Positions 43,301 to 50,225 of a stretch of 64,000 bases of DNA are shown piece by piece; position 1 is the first letter of the stretch; each line of letters starts with the position of its first letter. A model generated the notes under the pieces. That model ran no database searches. It saw nothing but the letters and a program-made list of their open reading frames with translations, and was not told the origin of the DNA. Made by a program: the position numbers and the translations under genes. The stretch is from Branchipolynoe longqiensis (lineage: Eukaryota; Annelida; Polychaeta; Phyllodocida; Polynoidae). The stretch covers positions 101,726,483-101,790,482 of the forward strand of contig CM059190.1 of NCBI GenBank assembly GCA_030323885.1. The letters run 5' to 3'.

Positions 43301-43695
43301 GGAAATTCAGTTTTGGCTGAAATCAGCGAATGGGATCCCTGGTAAGCCATTCCTTGCCCTATGCTATTAATGCTGAGTGCCAGGCTAGGAAGCTACAAGT
43401 ATCAATGTTATAACTTATAAGTCATTGGTTTGACTTGACCGGGAACCGCGCTCTACTGATTCGCCCACCGCGTCCGGTAAGGGTGGGTAGATAGGTTGCC
43501 TATGACTATGAGACTGTCTACTGCTTACCTGTAGGCACCAACCAGTTCCTTGGCTTCGTCGAGTTGCTTGCCAGTACAGAAGAGGTTCAATGGGTTGGTG
43601 ACGATGATGAAGTGCCTCGCGCGCCCACTGAACGTGTTCTGGTCATACCTCGGCCGGCTCAAGTCGATCCTGGGCTCGTCAGCCATTTTCCTTGT
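31232..43695 (-). CDS. SFXN1: Sideroflexin gene, complete coding region in 10 exons (span includes introns)
   Basis: Sideroflexins are mitochondrial inner-membrane proteins; SFXN1 and SFXN3 carry serine into mitochondria for one-carbon metabolism. Ten exons (listed separately) join in phase to 320 codons plus stop, the normal family length. Signatures seen: [15 protein letters not shown] near the N-terminus, the hallmark [89 protein letters not shown] and the C-terminal TVYFNKGL. Hydrophobic runs at [22 protein letters not shown] and [16 protein letters not shown] fit multi-pass topology. No N-terminal presequence is seen, as usual for the family. The 5' UTR continues upstream of an acceptor at 43696-43698, so a further noncoding exon is implied. 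SFXN1 versus SFXN3 cannot be decided; invertebrates often have one SFXN1/3 orthologue. Confidence 0.95.
31345..32455. repeat. Satellite-like array, ~44 bp unit, in last sideroflexin intron
   Basis: About 25 or more copies of a unit built from gggaaacagggagcatagag and cagttacagcttacagctat, with short variants lacking cagctta. It begins about 16 bases upstream of the last acceptor. Frames across it are artefacts. Confidence 0.95.
32455..32530. mobile_element. MITE-5 half copy
   Basis: aactccctaaaccgatcacc to gtcggtcgagttttactgta, matching one end of MITE-5, at the distal border of the 44 bp array. Confidence 0.5.
32701..32748 (-). CDS. SFXN1: Sideroflexin micro-exon 9 ([12 protein letters not shown])
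   Basis: A 48-base exon encoding [16 protein letters not shown], found by asking for the family ATP-CCA-FPQ motif that the flanking exons lack. Acceptor tttctgcag, donor ag|gtatga. Phase 2 to 2; including it makes the total exactly 963 bases. Confidence 0.93.
32868..32948. repeat. Short tandem repeat, ~34 bp unit, three copies
   Basis: Units contain tcatgatatcagtggtgtta and tcaccaaag. It lies about 120 bases upstream (transcript sense) of micro-exon 9. Confidence 0.85.
33298..33649 (+). mobile_element. MITE-1, complete copy
   Basis: Runs from aaagtgacattctgatggtt to atcggactatgcagcttta. The ends are imperfect inverted repeats; degraded left ends elsewhere (aaagctgcatagttcgatgg at 14837, aaagttgcatagtccgata at 25415) pair better with the right end. 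No coding potential. Confidence 0.75.
34190..34425. repeat. Dispersed repeat, second copy
   Basis: Counterpart of 26630-26900, with ctctggcatatgcacaacac and gctattatttggaatgtttt. Lies in the intron after exon 8. Confidence 0.55.
34544..34593 (-). CDS. SFXN1: Sideroflexin coding exon 8
   Basis: Fifty bases encoding [16 protein letters not shown] plus two bases. Acceptor attttag, donor at|gtaaga. Phase 0 to 2. It matches the KxPxxxAPxxVG(L/I)VGF stretch before the last membrane segment. Confidence 0.92.
34850..35022 (-). mobile_element. SINE-C copy
   Basis: Complement of the SINE-C head: gggaatcgaacccacatctc, ataccacctaggctccctga, then leader tgcagactactac. Confidence 0.8.
35263..35428 (+). 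mobile_element. SINE-C copy
   Basis: Leader gtaatctgcactgacctctc, shortened head aggctaggtagtgtaacggc, B box GGGTTCGAATCCTG, and the 3' catttcccattttcacccc ending in a C tract. Confidence 0.75.
35662..35711 (-). CDS. SFXN1: Sideroflexin coding exon 7
   Basis: Fifty bases encoding [17 protein letters not shown]. Acceptor ttgctgcag, donor aag|gtcagt (again GTNAGT). Phase 1 to 0. A ~41 bp tandem array begins roughly 85 bases upstream. Confidence 0.92.
35800..36605. repeat. Minisatellite, ~41 bp unit, in sideroflexin intron
   Basis: About 19 copies around gagggagccaccaccgtgtg and gtacatgtaggctactgta. Starts about 85 bases upstream of exon 7. A SINE-A copy is inserted at its distal edge. Confidence 0.93.
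36607..36942 (-). mobile_element. SINE-A, full length, inserted in the 41 bp array
   Basis: tttgtttgttgttgttttac tail, ggacatatcagga, gccctatcctaataattccg, head complement ctctaccgattcagccagcg. gtagtgtggcttatg on the left and gtagtgtgccttatg on the right are a near-perfect target-site duplication derived from the array. Confidence 0.85.
37231..37358 (-). CDS. SFXN1: Sideroflexin coding exon 6
   Basis: Reads [20 protein letters not shown] then [22 protein letters not shown]. Acceptor cctgatag, donor g|gtaggt. Phase 2 to 1. A ~65 bp tandem array starts essentially at the acceptor (within about 10-20 bases upstream). Confidence 0.94.
37365..37870. repeat. Tandem array, ~65 bp unit, directly upstream of sideroflexin exon 6
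   Basis: Seven or more units with cccagtttaaagaga at about 37423, 37491, 37556, 37619, 37684, 37750 and 37824, plus aggacatggcttacaac. Divergence grows away from the exon. Confidence 0.9.
38080..38150. repeat. GGGATGA-type short minisatellite
   Basis: ggtgagggatgagggatgag and variants, about seven heptamers. Confidence 0.8.
38199..38409 (-). mobile_element. SINE-E, 5'-truncated copy
   Basis: Reverse complement of the SINE-E tail and body: tttattttatgatgcctcta, cggctattggatgtcaaac, cgataagcagcaaggggtct, ttgatgaaccagttgtggac. The tRNA-like head is missing. Confidence 0.75.
38567..38652 (-). CDS. SFXN1: Sideroflexin coding exon 5 (FAAVAAANC)
   Basis: Reads [28 protein letters not shown], the most conserved sideroflexin membrane segment with its asparagine-cysteine pair. 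Acceptor gttgacag, donor aa|gtaagg. Phase 0 to 2. Confidence 0.95.
38700..39022 (-). mobile_element. SINE-A copy
   Basis: Tail gttgttttacgtcctgacaa, body, and head complement gattcgaaccccacgattta ending tcggccatcccgcctggtc. Confidence 0.85.
39600..39675 (-). CDS. SFXN1: Sideroflexin coding exon 4
   Basis: Encodes [26 protein letters not shown], a small-residue-rich membrane segment. An alternative acceptor four bases downstream would break frame; the tttaag acceptor at 39676-39677 keeps phase 2 to 0 and family spacing. Donor acg|gtaagt. Confidence 0.9.
39973..40341 (-). mobile_element. SINE-A, full length, perfect 12 bp target-site duplication
   Basis: cgttcaatatga occurs at 39961-39972 and 40342-40353. 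The element has a ~45 base internal duplication (aaaccaggccgccggcacca twice). Head complement gggttcgaacccacgaccta. The surrounding ~85 bases (39845-39925 and 40425-40505) are themselves a direct repeat. Confidence 0.92.
40770..40868 (-). CDS. SFXN1: Sideroflexin coding exon 3 ([10 protein letters not shown])
   Basis: Reads [33 protein letters not shown]. The donor is aa|gtcagt, a GTNAGT site rather than GTRAGT, chosen because it restores the exact family length into exon 4. Acceptor ctaccag. Phase 2 to 2. A 20 bp-unit minisatellite starts about 40 bases upstream. Confidence 0.92.
40905..41225. repeat. Minisatellite, 20 bp unit with higher-order period
   Basis: About 16 copies of caacatggtacaggacaact variants. 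A block of about 65 bases recurs 139-140 bases apart (40969 and 41108), so seven units form a higher-order repeat. It ends about 40 bases upstream of sideroflexin exon 3. Confidence 0.93.
41403..41892. mobile_element. MITE-2 foldback element, CGTA-rich
   Basis: Left taaagggcccctcacactac, right cgccgtagtgtgacagcccc. Centre aattttgagcatgctcaac (about 41754). The arms are almost entirely words such as gcgtatg and catacgc, and pair with each other. Confidence 0.75.
41930..42171. mobile_element. MITE-2, second adjacent copy, left-truncated
   Basis: catacgcctaacctatgccg to ccatagtgtgacaggccctt. Closely similar to the right part of the neighbouring copy. Confidence 0.7.
42236..42462. mobile_element. 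Composite of three SINE-A pieces in alternating orientation
   Basis: A reverse tail (attttacgtcttggcaacat ctaag), then a forward head (gtgctggtagatcgtgggtt cgaaccc, ccaatgactttaaaattgat), then a reverse head (gtttgactcgaccgggaacc, ctaccgattaggccaccgcg). The forward and reverse heads can pair. Confidence 0.75.
42507..42677 (-). CDS. SFXN1: Sideroflexin coding exon 2 (HPDTGEK)
   Basis: Reads [20 protein letters not shown] then [20 protein letters not shown] and [15 protein letters not shown] is the family signature in the matrix-facing N-terminal part. Acceptor ttttccag, donor ac|gtgagt. Phase 2 to 2. A five-unit tandem array begins about 30 bases upstream of the acceptor. Confidence 0.95.
42700..43045. 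repeat. Tandem array, ~70 bp unit, directly upstream of sideroflexin exon 2
   Basis: Five degenerate units with cttgttagggagtcaagcta, catctatcactctc and ggtgaattgaagag, starting near 42712, 42780, 42853, 42916 and 42988. Confidence 0.88.
43345..43482 (-). mobile_element. SINE-A, head part
   Basis: cattccttgccctatgctat, gtcattggtttgacttgacc and ctactgattcgcccaccgcg. It sits in the intron just after sideroflexin exon 1. Confidence 0.75.
43529..43695 (-). CDS. SFXN1: Sideroflexin coding exon 1 (CDS starts 43686)
   Basis: Nine bases of 5' UTR after acceptor gcgcag, then ATG at 43684-43686: [20 protein letters not shown] and [13 protein letters not shown]. Donor ag|gtaagc. Phase 2 at the end. 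A longer frame upstream continues only through intron, so the MADEPR methionine is preferred. Confidence 0.93.
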
Positions 43696-43839
43696 CTGCG
43701 CAAAAAGGATGAAGCAATTAAAAAAAAAGTCTTCTCTTCGTATACTGCCTATCATGGATAAGTCTGAATAGACTTGTTTTCACCATTAGACAATTGTTCA
43801 ATAGAAAGATAGAGCCTATACATTTACTGACCCATTTTT

Positions 43840-44008
43840 GAACCTCCCACACCACATACACATGGGATGAGAGCAACTGGCCTTTGATGACGCTGTAAGT
43901 TATACACAGCGGTGGAAATCCAAATTGGCAGAGGTGATGACATTGGGAATCGAACCAGGAGTCTGACCTAGAAAAAGGTCACACTCTAACCACTCCACCA
44001 CAAAGAAC
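43840..44008 (-). mobile_element. SINE-D, truncated copy
   Basis: Complement of the SINE-D head: gggaatcgaaccaggagtct, aaggtcacactctaaccact, ccaccacaaaga, and body gttatacacagcggtggaaa. Located 150-310 bases upstream of sideroflexin exon 1, possibly in its 5' region. Confidence 0.8.
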
Positions 44009-44184
44009 ACGAGTAGACGAGATCACCGTTCCGAGTGTGCATGCGCTGAAAACGGCGTTGGCAGCAAAGCAAGGGCATACGGCCATTGAGTTTGCCGATA
44101 CGCATAGGGAAAAACTTAGATTTTATTCAAAATTAATTAAAAAAATACATAACAATTTGGCACAAACATGGATGGATGCAATAT

Positions 44185-44496
44185 AGTATAGTTATACGAG
44201 TCTTACCTTGGTACAGATGATGGATAACTGTTGTTTTACCGAGGTATAAGCCTCGGATAGATGTGGGCTAGGGAGAGGTAAGCACGTCCGGTACCAGCAA
44301 TCTTAACCTACTTATTGAGGATAAAAATGACTTTCAAACAATGGATACTATTACTTTACCGAAAAGGTACACCAACGGAATAGATGTGGCAGGGTGTGGC
44401 GGGAGGGCCCTAGCCCACATCTATCCGAGGCTTATACCTCGGTAAAACAACAGTTATCCATCATCTGTACCAAGGTAAGACTCGTATAACTATACT
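44185..44496. repeat. 87 bp inverted pair at the 3' end of the DIRS element
   Basis: Arms 44185-44271 and 44410-44496 (agtatagttatacgagtctt...; complement ...aagactcgtataactatact) look perfect over their length, with a 138-base loop. The degenerate DIRS copy has the same pair near 57690-57785 and 57915-58010. Confidence 0.9.
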
Positions 44497-44625
44497 ATTT
44501 TACCTCGGTAAACAGCCTCAGGCTAGCCTCAGGCTAGGGAGACCTTTACATAATTCATTTTTATCCTTAATATCATTCTTTCTTATTATTATAACATTCT
44601 AAATTTTTGTTCTCACCTATTCTTG

Positions 44626-45735
44626 TTAGTTGGCGAGAAGACGCTTTGCAACGCCGGTAGGCTTTTCTAGTCGTTTATTATAATGTTTTGCAAACGACTT
44701 AGCCGTCTTCCAGCCTGCATGCGCTAGTATTCTTTTCACAGAAATACCAAGCACCCGTGCCTTGGAGACCATGGCTCCTCTAGTTGAGTGGGAAGAGTAT
44801 TTACTCGTATCCACTCCAGCCAATTTCAACACCGTAATTGTCCATCTGGCAAGTGTGTCTCGTGAAATCGCCTTATGTGGCTTTATAAAGCTCACTAATA
44901 GTTGTTGTGATGCACGTAAATCCTTTGTCTTGTATATATAAGCCCGTATGGCCGACACAACACATAATTTCCGATCATTCGGAAAACAGTCTAAGTGAAC
45001 CGTTGATAAAGGGTCACCTAACGTGTTCGATTTAAGCAATTTTTCTAAATCAAACGTAGCTTGTTGCTTGTCTATTTCTAATCCAGTTAAGGATAAAGCA
45101 ACAATCGTCTGTCCTCTGTGTCCGGTTACTAACAATAACAGGACCGCGACCTTAAAACCTAACTGTTTTATATCTAACCACGAGTTGTGAGGCCAAGCCT
45201 GAAACAACTTAAATACTATAGAAACATCCCAAAACCGACTATACTTTGGTTTTGGAGGATTCCTTTGATAAATTGAACGAAGTAAATAACAAATAACATA
45301 ATGTTTTCCAACTGTTTCGCCATCAATTCTAGGTAATATAATTGATAACGCACACCTCGCCGCATTAATCGATCCAAAGGAAAGTCCTTCATCCTCTAGA
45401 GAACGAAGAAACCGAGCTACTTGTGAAATCTTTGGATTTGTTGGCTTAACTTTCATTAACAAACAATGTACACCCCATTTCTTTAAATAGGTTGTATACA
45501 TTTTGACAGTTCCTGGCCTCCAGGCATCCGATACTATCCTATCCTCAGTAATTCTGTCCAATCCAAATTGCTGTAGCTGCTTCCTTAGAAAAGGAATGCC
45601 AATAGGGGCGTCGTTGACACGTCGCCGTGAACCACTAGCGGTCCGTGGTGCGTCAGATTCCCGAGTTTTCTTGGGAATCGTATATGATCTTTTGCCAGTT
45701 GTGAAACTGCTGGCAGCCAAGGTTGCGTGTCCCAA
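44626..45735 (-). CDS. DIRS tyrosine recombinase (ORF3)
   Basis: 369 codons open from a TTG at 45735; the first ATG is residue 79 (45501), just beyond the ORF2 stop. N-terminal core-binding domain: SDAWRPGTVKMYTTYLKKWG, SQVARFLRSLEDEGLSFGSI. Catalytic residues by pattern: R207 in TGHRGQT, H316 and R319 in SSHSTRGA, H339 in LAHAGW, and nucleophile Y352 in KHYNKR. This R-H-R-H-Y set is complete, so the enzyme looks intact. It would join the circular DNA intermediate to the target without target-site duplication. Whether residues 1-78 are translated depends on coupling to ORF2. Confidence 0.93.
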   Translation of the reverse strand: MGHATLAASSFTTGKRSYTIPKKTRESDAPRTASGSRRRVNDAPIGIPFLRKQLQQFGLDRITEDRIVSDAWRPGTVKMYTTYLKKWGVHCLLMKVKPTNPKISQVARFLRSLEDEGLSFGSINAARCALSIILPRIDGETVGKHYVICYLLRSIYQRNPPKPKYSRFWDVSIVFKLFQAWPHNSWLDIKQLGFKVAVLLLLVTGHRGQTIVALSLTGLEIDKQQATFDLEKLLKSNTLGDPLSTVHLDCFPNDRKLCVVSAIRAYIYKTKDLRASQQLLVSFIKPHKAISRDTLARWTITVLKLAGVDTSKYSSHSTRGAMVSKARVLGISVKRILAHAGWKTAKSFAKHYNKRLEKPTGVAKRLLAN

Positions 45736-47435
45736 TCGGGCACCACCAGTATCGCATGTGTCCCTTCCAAGCCGATTTTTCTCACTACTCGGCTGATAAT
45801 GCTAAATGGTGGGAAAATATAAAAATAATTATTTTCCCAGGTAATAGCAAACGCATCTACTTTCCAAGCATCCGGTTCAGGATGCCAAGAAACATAACAG
45901 GGTAACTTGTTATTATTTCGTGATGCAAATAAGTCAACTTCAGGTGTACCCCATTTTTCACAAACGAAGTTAAACAAAGGTGTAGAGAGAGACCACTCTA
46001 AATGGTCATGGAAATTTCTACTTTTATAATCTGCAAGTGTATTTTGTGACCCTGGAATATGCGCTACAGTCAGCCAGACTTGTTGAGCCTGTGCCCAGTT
46101 CCAAATCAGTTTAGATAACTGATTGCAAGACTTTGATTTGGTTCCACCCATGTTACGAATATATGCCATGGCAGTAGTATTATCAGTTAGTATTCTAACC
46201 TGTGATTTATTTATCTTTACTAAACTACGTAAGCCCAGATAAATAGCACGCAATTCTAGTGCATTAATATAGTCTGATTTTTCATCATCAAGCCATCTAC
46301 CTCCTGTTGTGACCCCATCTCGATGAGCTCCCCAACCTTCTAACGAAGCATCAGTAGTAATTACTGTATTAGGTTCCGCCATGCGGATTGGATTTGGTGA
46401 ACTTGCTATATGTTGCATCCACCATCCAATATCCTGTAACCCTTCTTGCGAAATAAACATCTTTCGCTCAAAATTGCCTTTAGTTCGTGTTAACGCTAAA
46501 TTTTTATCTATTTCTAGCGACTTAATATGGGCCTTCCCATATAACACAGCAGGTGCATATGAGGTCATTATGCCAATAAGAACAGCAACCTGTCTAATTT
46601 TTGGCTTTGATAACTTAATAAGCTGAGTCGCTGTAGTCATAAACTTAATTAGTTTTTGTTCTGTTATCGACACTGTAAGGGACTGTGTATCCAGAATAAA
46701 CCCTAAACATTTGAGTTGTTTTGTTGGTTTAAACACTGACTTTTGTCGATGTACATAAAACCCCAATTTAGTGAGTAATGCACATAAATCCAAAACTGCA
46801 TTCACACAACCAATTTGTGTTGATGCTATAATAAAAGAATCATCTATGTATGGAAACATTATGTGACCCTTCCTCGCCATTACCGAGAAAACAGGTTTAA
46901 GCAATTTAGTAAATAAACGTGCCGCACAAGCTAAGCCATTCGGCATGCAGGTAAACTCATAGAGTTGGTTATCCCAAATAAATCGAAGAAATTTTCGGTA
47001 TTGTTCCATTATGGGAAGCGTATAATATGCATCCTGTAAATCAACACTAGCCATCCACGCATCTGGTGTAATCAGATCTCGTGCCGTATCTAGAGAGAAC
47101 ATTTTAAAATGTCGATATTCCACCCTTTTATTAAGGATTGTTAAATCCAGGATCATTCGAACATCACCATTAGGCTTCGGTCTCGAGAAAATGTTTGAAA
47201 TAAACTGTCCTGAACAGTGTGTCACTTTTTGTATAATTCCTTTCTCAAAGAATTTATGTACCTGTTTAGTTAGTGCTTCTCGTTCAACTGGTTGAATGTT
47301 ATATGGAAAAGGTATTATACTTTGTACAGGAATTTGTGTGAAGGGAATGTGAACACCCCTAACTATTTTTAAAATTTCTTGGTCACTAGTAATTTTGTGC
47401 CACTCAGAAATATGATTACTAATATTACCAGCCAC
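45585..47435 (-). CDS. DIRS reverse transcriptase-RNase H (ORF2)
   Basis: 616 codons open from 47435, but that first codon is GTG and the first ATG in frame is residue 94, inside the RT. The frame is open further upstream, past the end of ORF1, in the -1 frame relative to it. RT motifs: MILDLTILNKRVEYRHFKM (~94-112), SVDLQDAYYTLP (130-141, motif A), the catalytic YIDD (196-199). RNase H: TDAS (361), ELRA (394), TDNT (417), LADYKSR (467). A C-terminal domain contains WGTPEVDLFASRNNNK and SWHPEPDAW, as in DIRS and Pao-like RNase H extensions. All catalytic acids are present. The last 151 bases overlap the recombinase ORF in another frame. Likely expressed by frameshift or reinitiation after ORF1. 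Confidence 0.93.
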   Translation of the reverse strand: MAGNISNHISEWHKITSDQEILKIVRGVHIPFTQIPVQSIIPFPYNIQPVEREALTKQVHKFFEKGIIQKVTHCSGQFISNIFSRPKPNGDVRMILDLTILNKRVEYRHFKMFSLDTARDLITPDAWMASVDLQDAYYTLPIMEQYRKFLRFIWDNQLYEFTCMPNGLACAARLFTKLLKPVFSVMARKGHIMFPYIDDSFIIASTQIGCVNAVLDLCALLTKLGFYVHRQKSVFKPTKQLKCLGFILDTQSLTVSITEQKLIKFMTTATQLIKLSKPKIRQVAVLIGIMTSYAPAVLYGKAHIKSLEIDKNLALTRTKGNFERKMFISQEGLQDIGWWMQHIASSPNPIRMAEPNTVITTDASLEGWGAHRDGVTTGGRWLDDEKSDYINALELRAIYLGLRSLVKINKSQVRILTDNTTAMAYIRNMGGTKSKSCNQLSKLIWNWAQAQQVWLTVAHIPGSQNTLADYKSRNFHDHLEWSLSTPLFNFVCEKWGTPEVDLFASRNNNKLPCYVSWHPEPDAWKVDAFAITWENNYFYIFPPFSIISRVVRKIGLEGTHAILVVPDWDTQPWLPAVSQLAKDHIRFPRKLGNLTHHGPLVVHGDVSTTPLLAFLF

Positions 47436-47500
47436 AAAGTTGCTTACAGTTTGTGTGTTTTTAGAGGCTTCAGGGACTTGTAAAGTTTGTGTTTGGACCT

Positions 47501-48859
47501 CTACTTGGACCCGCCCCTGGGGAAAGGTCTCGACGAGTTGAACCCTCGGCCTATTGGCCGTGCGGTGTTGTCGGTCCAGCCTGGGCGAGCGCCCCGGCCC
47601 CGAAACCCTTGACCGAAGTTTGAACTCGGTCTGGTTCCTCTGGTGAACCGTCGTGGACGAAAATCCCCTCGTGACTTTTTGAAACGAGGAGCTTCCTGTT
47701 TCTTCTTGCCATCCATGTTTTTGCCACTCTTGGCTGCAGTCTCTACCTCTTTATAGAGGTATTGTAGTTGACCGCCAAACATCTTGGTGTTATCTAAAGG
47801 TTTCCCTTTAATCGGCTCTGGAGCAAGATAAAGCGTAAACTCCTTCCCCTCATTATCGGTAACCTTCTTAGAGCGAGCCACTTCCTTGCCAGCATCTGTG
47901 CAAACTGACTTGAAGACATTTTCATATCTTCGAAACGACAGGTAATTACCTGCCGCCGCTAGCACTGCAATGCCTTTGTCCATTGTCTTAGCCAAAGACG
48001 AGAACTTATTTTCACTCTGCATCCTATTAGCCACAGGAACAATAGCTGTTAGGGTAGCCAACACTGCCTTATGCACTGTGTGCAACACATCCTCAAACTT
48101 CTTACGGTCATCCGTCATATTGACATCCCGATCCATTTCTTTAATGATGGAGTTGGGAACACCCTTTATGCCTGTTAACTCATCTCCTAACTTGGAGATA
48201 ACCTCCGCCGGTTTGAACGTGCGAAAATGACCATTCACGGTCTCGCGCATAAGCGTAGTGGTTTTAACCCGCTTAGCCTTTGGCTTCTCCACCTTCTTAG
48301 CCACTTTAGTGCCAATGTCCGCATAGACACCTTCATATATGGTGTCTGAGTCTGATTCCGTAGAAGTAGACTCAGTGGACGAATCAGAAGAAGAATATTT
48401 CCTCTTCCTCTTCTTCTTTTTGGACTTAGTCTTCCGCTTTTTGCGAAAACCAGTCTCTGCCCGCTCCTTGGTGAATTCATCACCCGAAGAAATCACCTGT
48501 TTCTTCTTCTTCCTCCGTTTAGGAGAAGGAGGAGGAGGAGCCTTAAGCTCCACCGCTGAGTCTGTGTCCAAGAAATCCTCATACGAATCCTCTTGGACAC
48601 TCGGCCTACGCCGCTTCCGAGACACGGGCGATTTGGAAGTCAAGATGTGGCTTTCCAACCGTGCAAAGCGAGCCTCCCAATCTGGAGGCGCAGGCACATC
48701 AGGCACTGCGTCCTCGTCCGGGTCGGAGAGGATATGCGCCCGGGGCTGTGTCGACGGCCCTGCCGACAACACAGGTGAGGAGTCGTACTCCTCGTCCACT
48801 CCACTCGGAACACGCCCCTCGGCTGCTGCTGCACCGCGCTTACTCCGCTTCGTGGCCAT
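47501..48859 (-). CDS. DIRS gag-like ORF1
   Basis: 452 residues from ATG at 48857-48859 (MATKRSKRGAAAAEG). An upstream in-frame ATG at 48910 would translate the TATA-like run, so the MATKRS start is preferred. Layout: acidic/Pro-rich start, a Lys/Arg-rich tract with PKRRKKKKQ and KSKKKKRKRK (likely nuclear localisation), a Ser/Glu/Asp-rich stretch, a central helical region (GIKGVPNSIIKEMDRDVNMT, KFEDVLHTVHKAVLATLTAI), and an Arg/Gly-rich C-terminus (RPRRFTRGTRPSSNFG, FRGRGARPG) likely to bind nucleic acid. No CCHC knuckle is present. Unlike neighbouring host sequence, it uses many Lys/Arg codons. Probably the nucleocapsid-like partner of the RT. Confidence 0.85.
   Translation of the reverse strand: MATKRSKRGAAAAEGRVPSGVDEEYDSSPVLSAGPSTQPRAHILSDPDEDAVPDVPAPPDWEARFARLESHILTSKSPVSRKRRRPSVQEDSYEDFLDTDSAVELKAPPPPSPKRRKKKKQVISSGDEFTKERAETGFRKKRKTKSKKKKRKRKYSSSDSSTESTSTESDSDTIYEGVYADIGTKVAKKVEKPKAKRVKTTTLMRETVNGHFRTFKPAEVISKLGDELTGIKGVPNSIIKEMDRDVNMTDDRKKFEDVLHTVHKAVLATLTAIVPVANRMQSENKFSSLAKTMDKGIAVLAAAGNYLSFRRYENVFKSVCTDAGKEVARSKKVTDNEGKEFTLYLAPEPIKGKPLDNTKMFGGQLQYLYKEVETAAKSGKNMDGKKKQEAPRFKKSRGDFRPRRFTRGTRPSSNFGQGFRGRGARPGWTDNTARPIGRGFNSSRPFPRGGSK
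47519..47525 (-). promoter_or_regulatory. Candidate -1 frameshift heptamer (TTTCCCC)
   Basis: In the ORF1 frame it reads T TTC CCC, the X XXY YYZ form, six codons before the ORF1 stop; the -1 frame leads straight into the RT. In copy 2 the site reads CTTCCCC, so it is not conserved and may be coincidental. Confidence 0.25.
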
Positions 48860-48892
48860 CGGGAGCTGAAACAAAGATTTTTGGTCAGTCCC

Positions 48893-48904
48893 GGTATATA
48901 TATA
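48893..48904 (-). promoter_or_regulatory. TATA-like box upstream of DIRS gag
   Basis: ggtatatatatatgtc about 40 bases before the ORF1 ATG. The same motif stands at the same place in copy 2 (about 62514-62527). DIRS promoters are poorly known, so this is only a candidate. Confidence 0.35.
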
Positions 48905-49640
48905 TGTCACAATATGGTTGTTTCAAACTCATTTGGACATCTATTGGTGTTAGAGAACGTGTTTATACCGTTATAACACAGGCGTAATAAGCTAAATTTG
49001 TGCGTGGGTTGTGGGTCAAGCCCAAACCTTACGCGGGGTCGGGACCAGTGTATCGGCCCGCCCATCCCTCTGTTCCGCACACTTCTCCCACCTGTGACTA
49101 CTACGTCAACAAGTTGGAGAAAATGCTACGAAACTCGGAGAAACGCCTGAAAAAGTTTTGTCTAGGGGAGTCTATAAAAGAAACCCAGGAGCATCTCCAA
49201 CATTACTCTCTATTAGAGTACGAGAGAATTTCCACATGAGATAGGGCGAAACCCACATCTCTACCCATAGTCACACGGTGACCCGGGTGTTGACAGAACC
49301 GCTAATGACCGGTTTGGTTCCTTCGAGAAACCCACTCGAGTGTTCTATCCTTGGTTGTTTATAACCAAATAACTCGTCCAAATTGGACCAACGAAAGTCT
49401 AAACTTTCCATATTGATGCTCTAATGCATCATAATTAAGCTAACCACAGTTTTTATTATACTTACTGCGTATTTGCTTGTATGTAGACTAATTTTGCCGG
49501 AGCAACCCAACGACACGTTATCCAGTCGTGAGTTGTATATGCTAATTGCTGGTACCGGACGTGCTTACCTCTCCCTAGCCTGAGGCTAGCCTGAGGCAGC
49601 CTGAGGCTGTTTACCGAGGTAAAATATAATATAAGAATAC

Positions 49641-50225
49641 GTTTAAGAACACAACTCTCCATAATTAAGCATTTGAGCAAAGAAACTTACAATTTCAGTC
49701 ACTTTACAGGCTGATATTTACATCAACCATTTGATTTGACAGAAGCAATTCTTCTCCTAAATATTAAAATGTCCAAATTGTCAACAAAAACTTGTTTCAA
49801 AGAAAATATATAACCAATGTCTGGATTAACGCTACCCACACATCCTAGCCCCAACATAAGTTATTAACCATAGGATATAAATATGAACCTGAATAAACTG
49901 ATTAAAACTGACTCTGGCTATGGCTCTAACACTAGTTGAGTGCCCAGATTTTTGTCTCAATCTAATTGCACATTGCATATAATATGCTAATTAGATTGAT
50001 CTAAATGCAATGCTAGATAAAAGATTAACGACTTAATTTATTAAATATATTTTTTAGGTTTTGGTATTCTATGTTTCAAACAAGAGCCGAGATGAGCTAA
50101 GCTAGTCACAATTTCATAGCTCACCCAGTTGTCATAGCATAGTCCATGAGCTTTTGCCGGAGTTTGATATCTTCCCACACATCCACAATGCACCGTGGTG
50201 GGTGGAATGGTGATTTAGTCTATTG
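49641..50225. other. No gene seen
   Basis: AT-rich sequence to the right of the DIRS element. It has only short frames and no recognised repeat. Confidence 0.6.

Larger units (their letters stand above)
44183..49640 (-). mobile_element. DIRS-type tyrosine-recombinase retrotransposon, copy 1
   Basis: Order on the - strand: gag-like ORF (48859-47501), RT-RNase H (47435-45585), tyrosine recombinase (45735-44626). This is the DIRS arrangement: no integrase, no protease, recombinase overlapping RNase H. Terminal structure also fits: the right end (49541-49625, tgctggtaccggacgtgctt, cctgaggctagcctgagg) is the reverse complement of two separate left-end segments, 44497-44541 and 44265-44301, i.e. 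inverted terminal repeats plus an internal complementary region used to rebuild ends from a circular intermediate. An additional 87 bp inverted pair lies at 44185-44271 and 44410-44496. All three frames are open, so it could be recent or active. Integration of DIRS elements leaves no target-site duplication, so exact ends are estimates. Confidence 0.92.

Noticed and set aside
48235..48869. Frames antisense to or overlapping DIRS gag
   Set aside because: They are shadows of the Lys/Glu-rich coding region.
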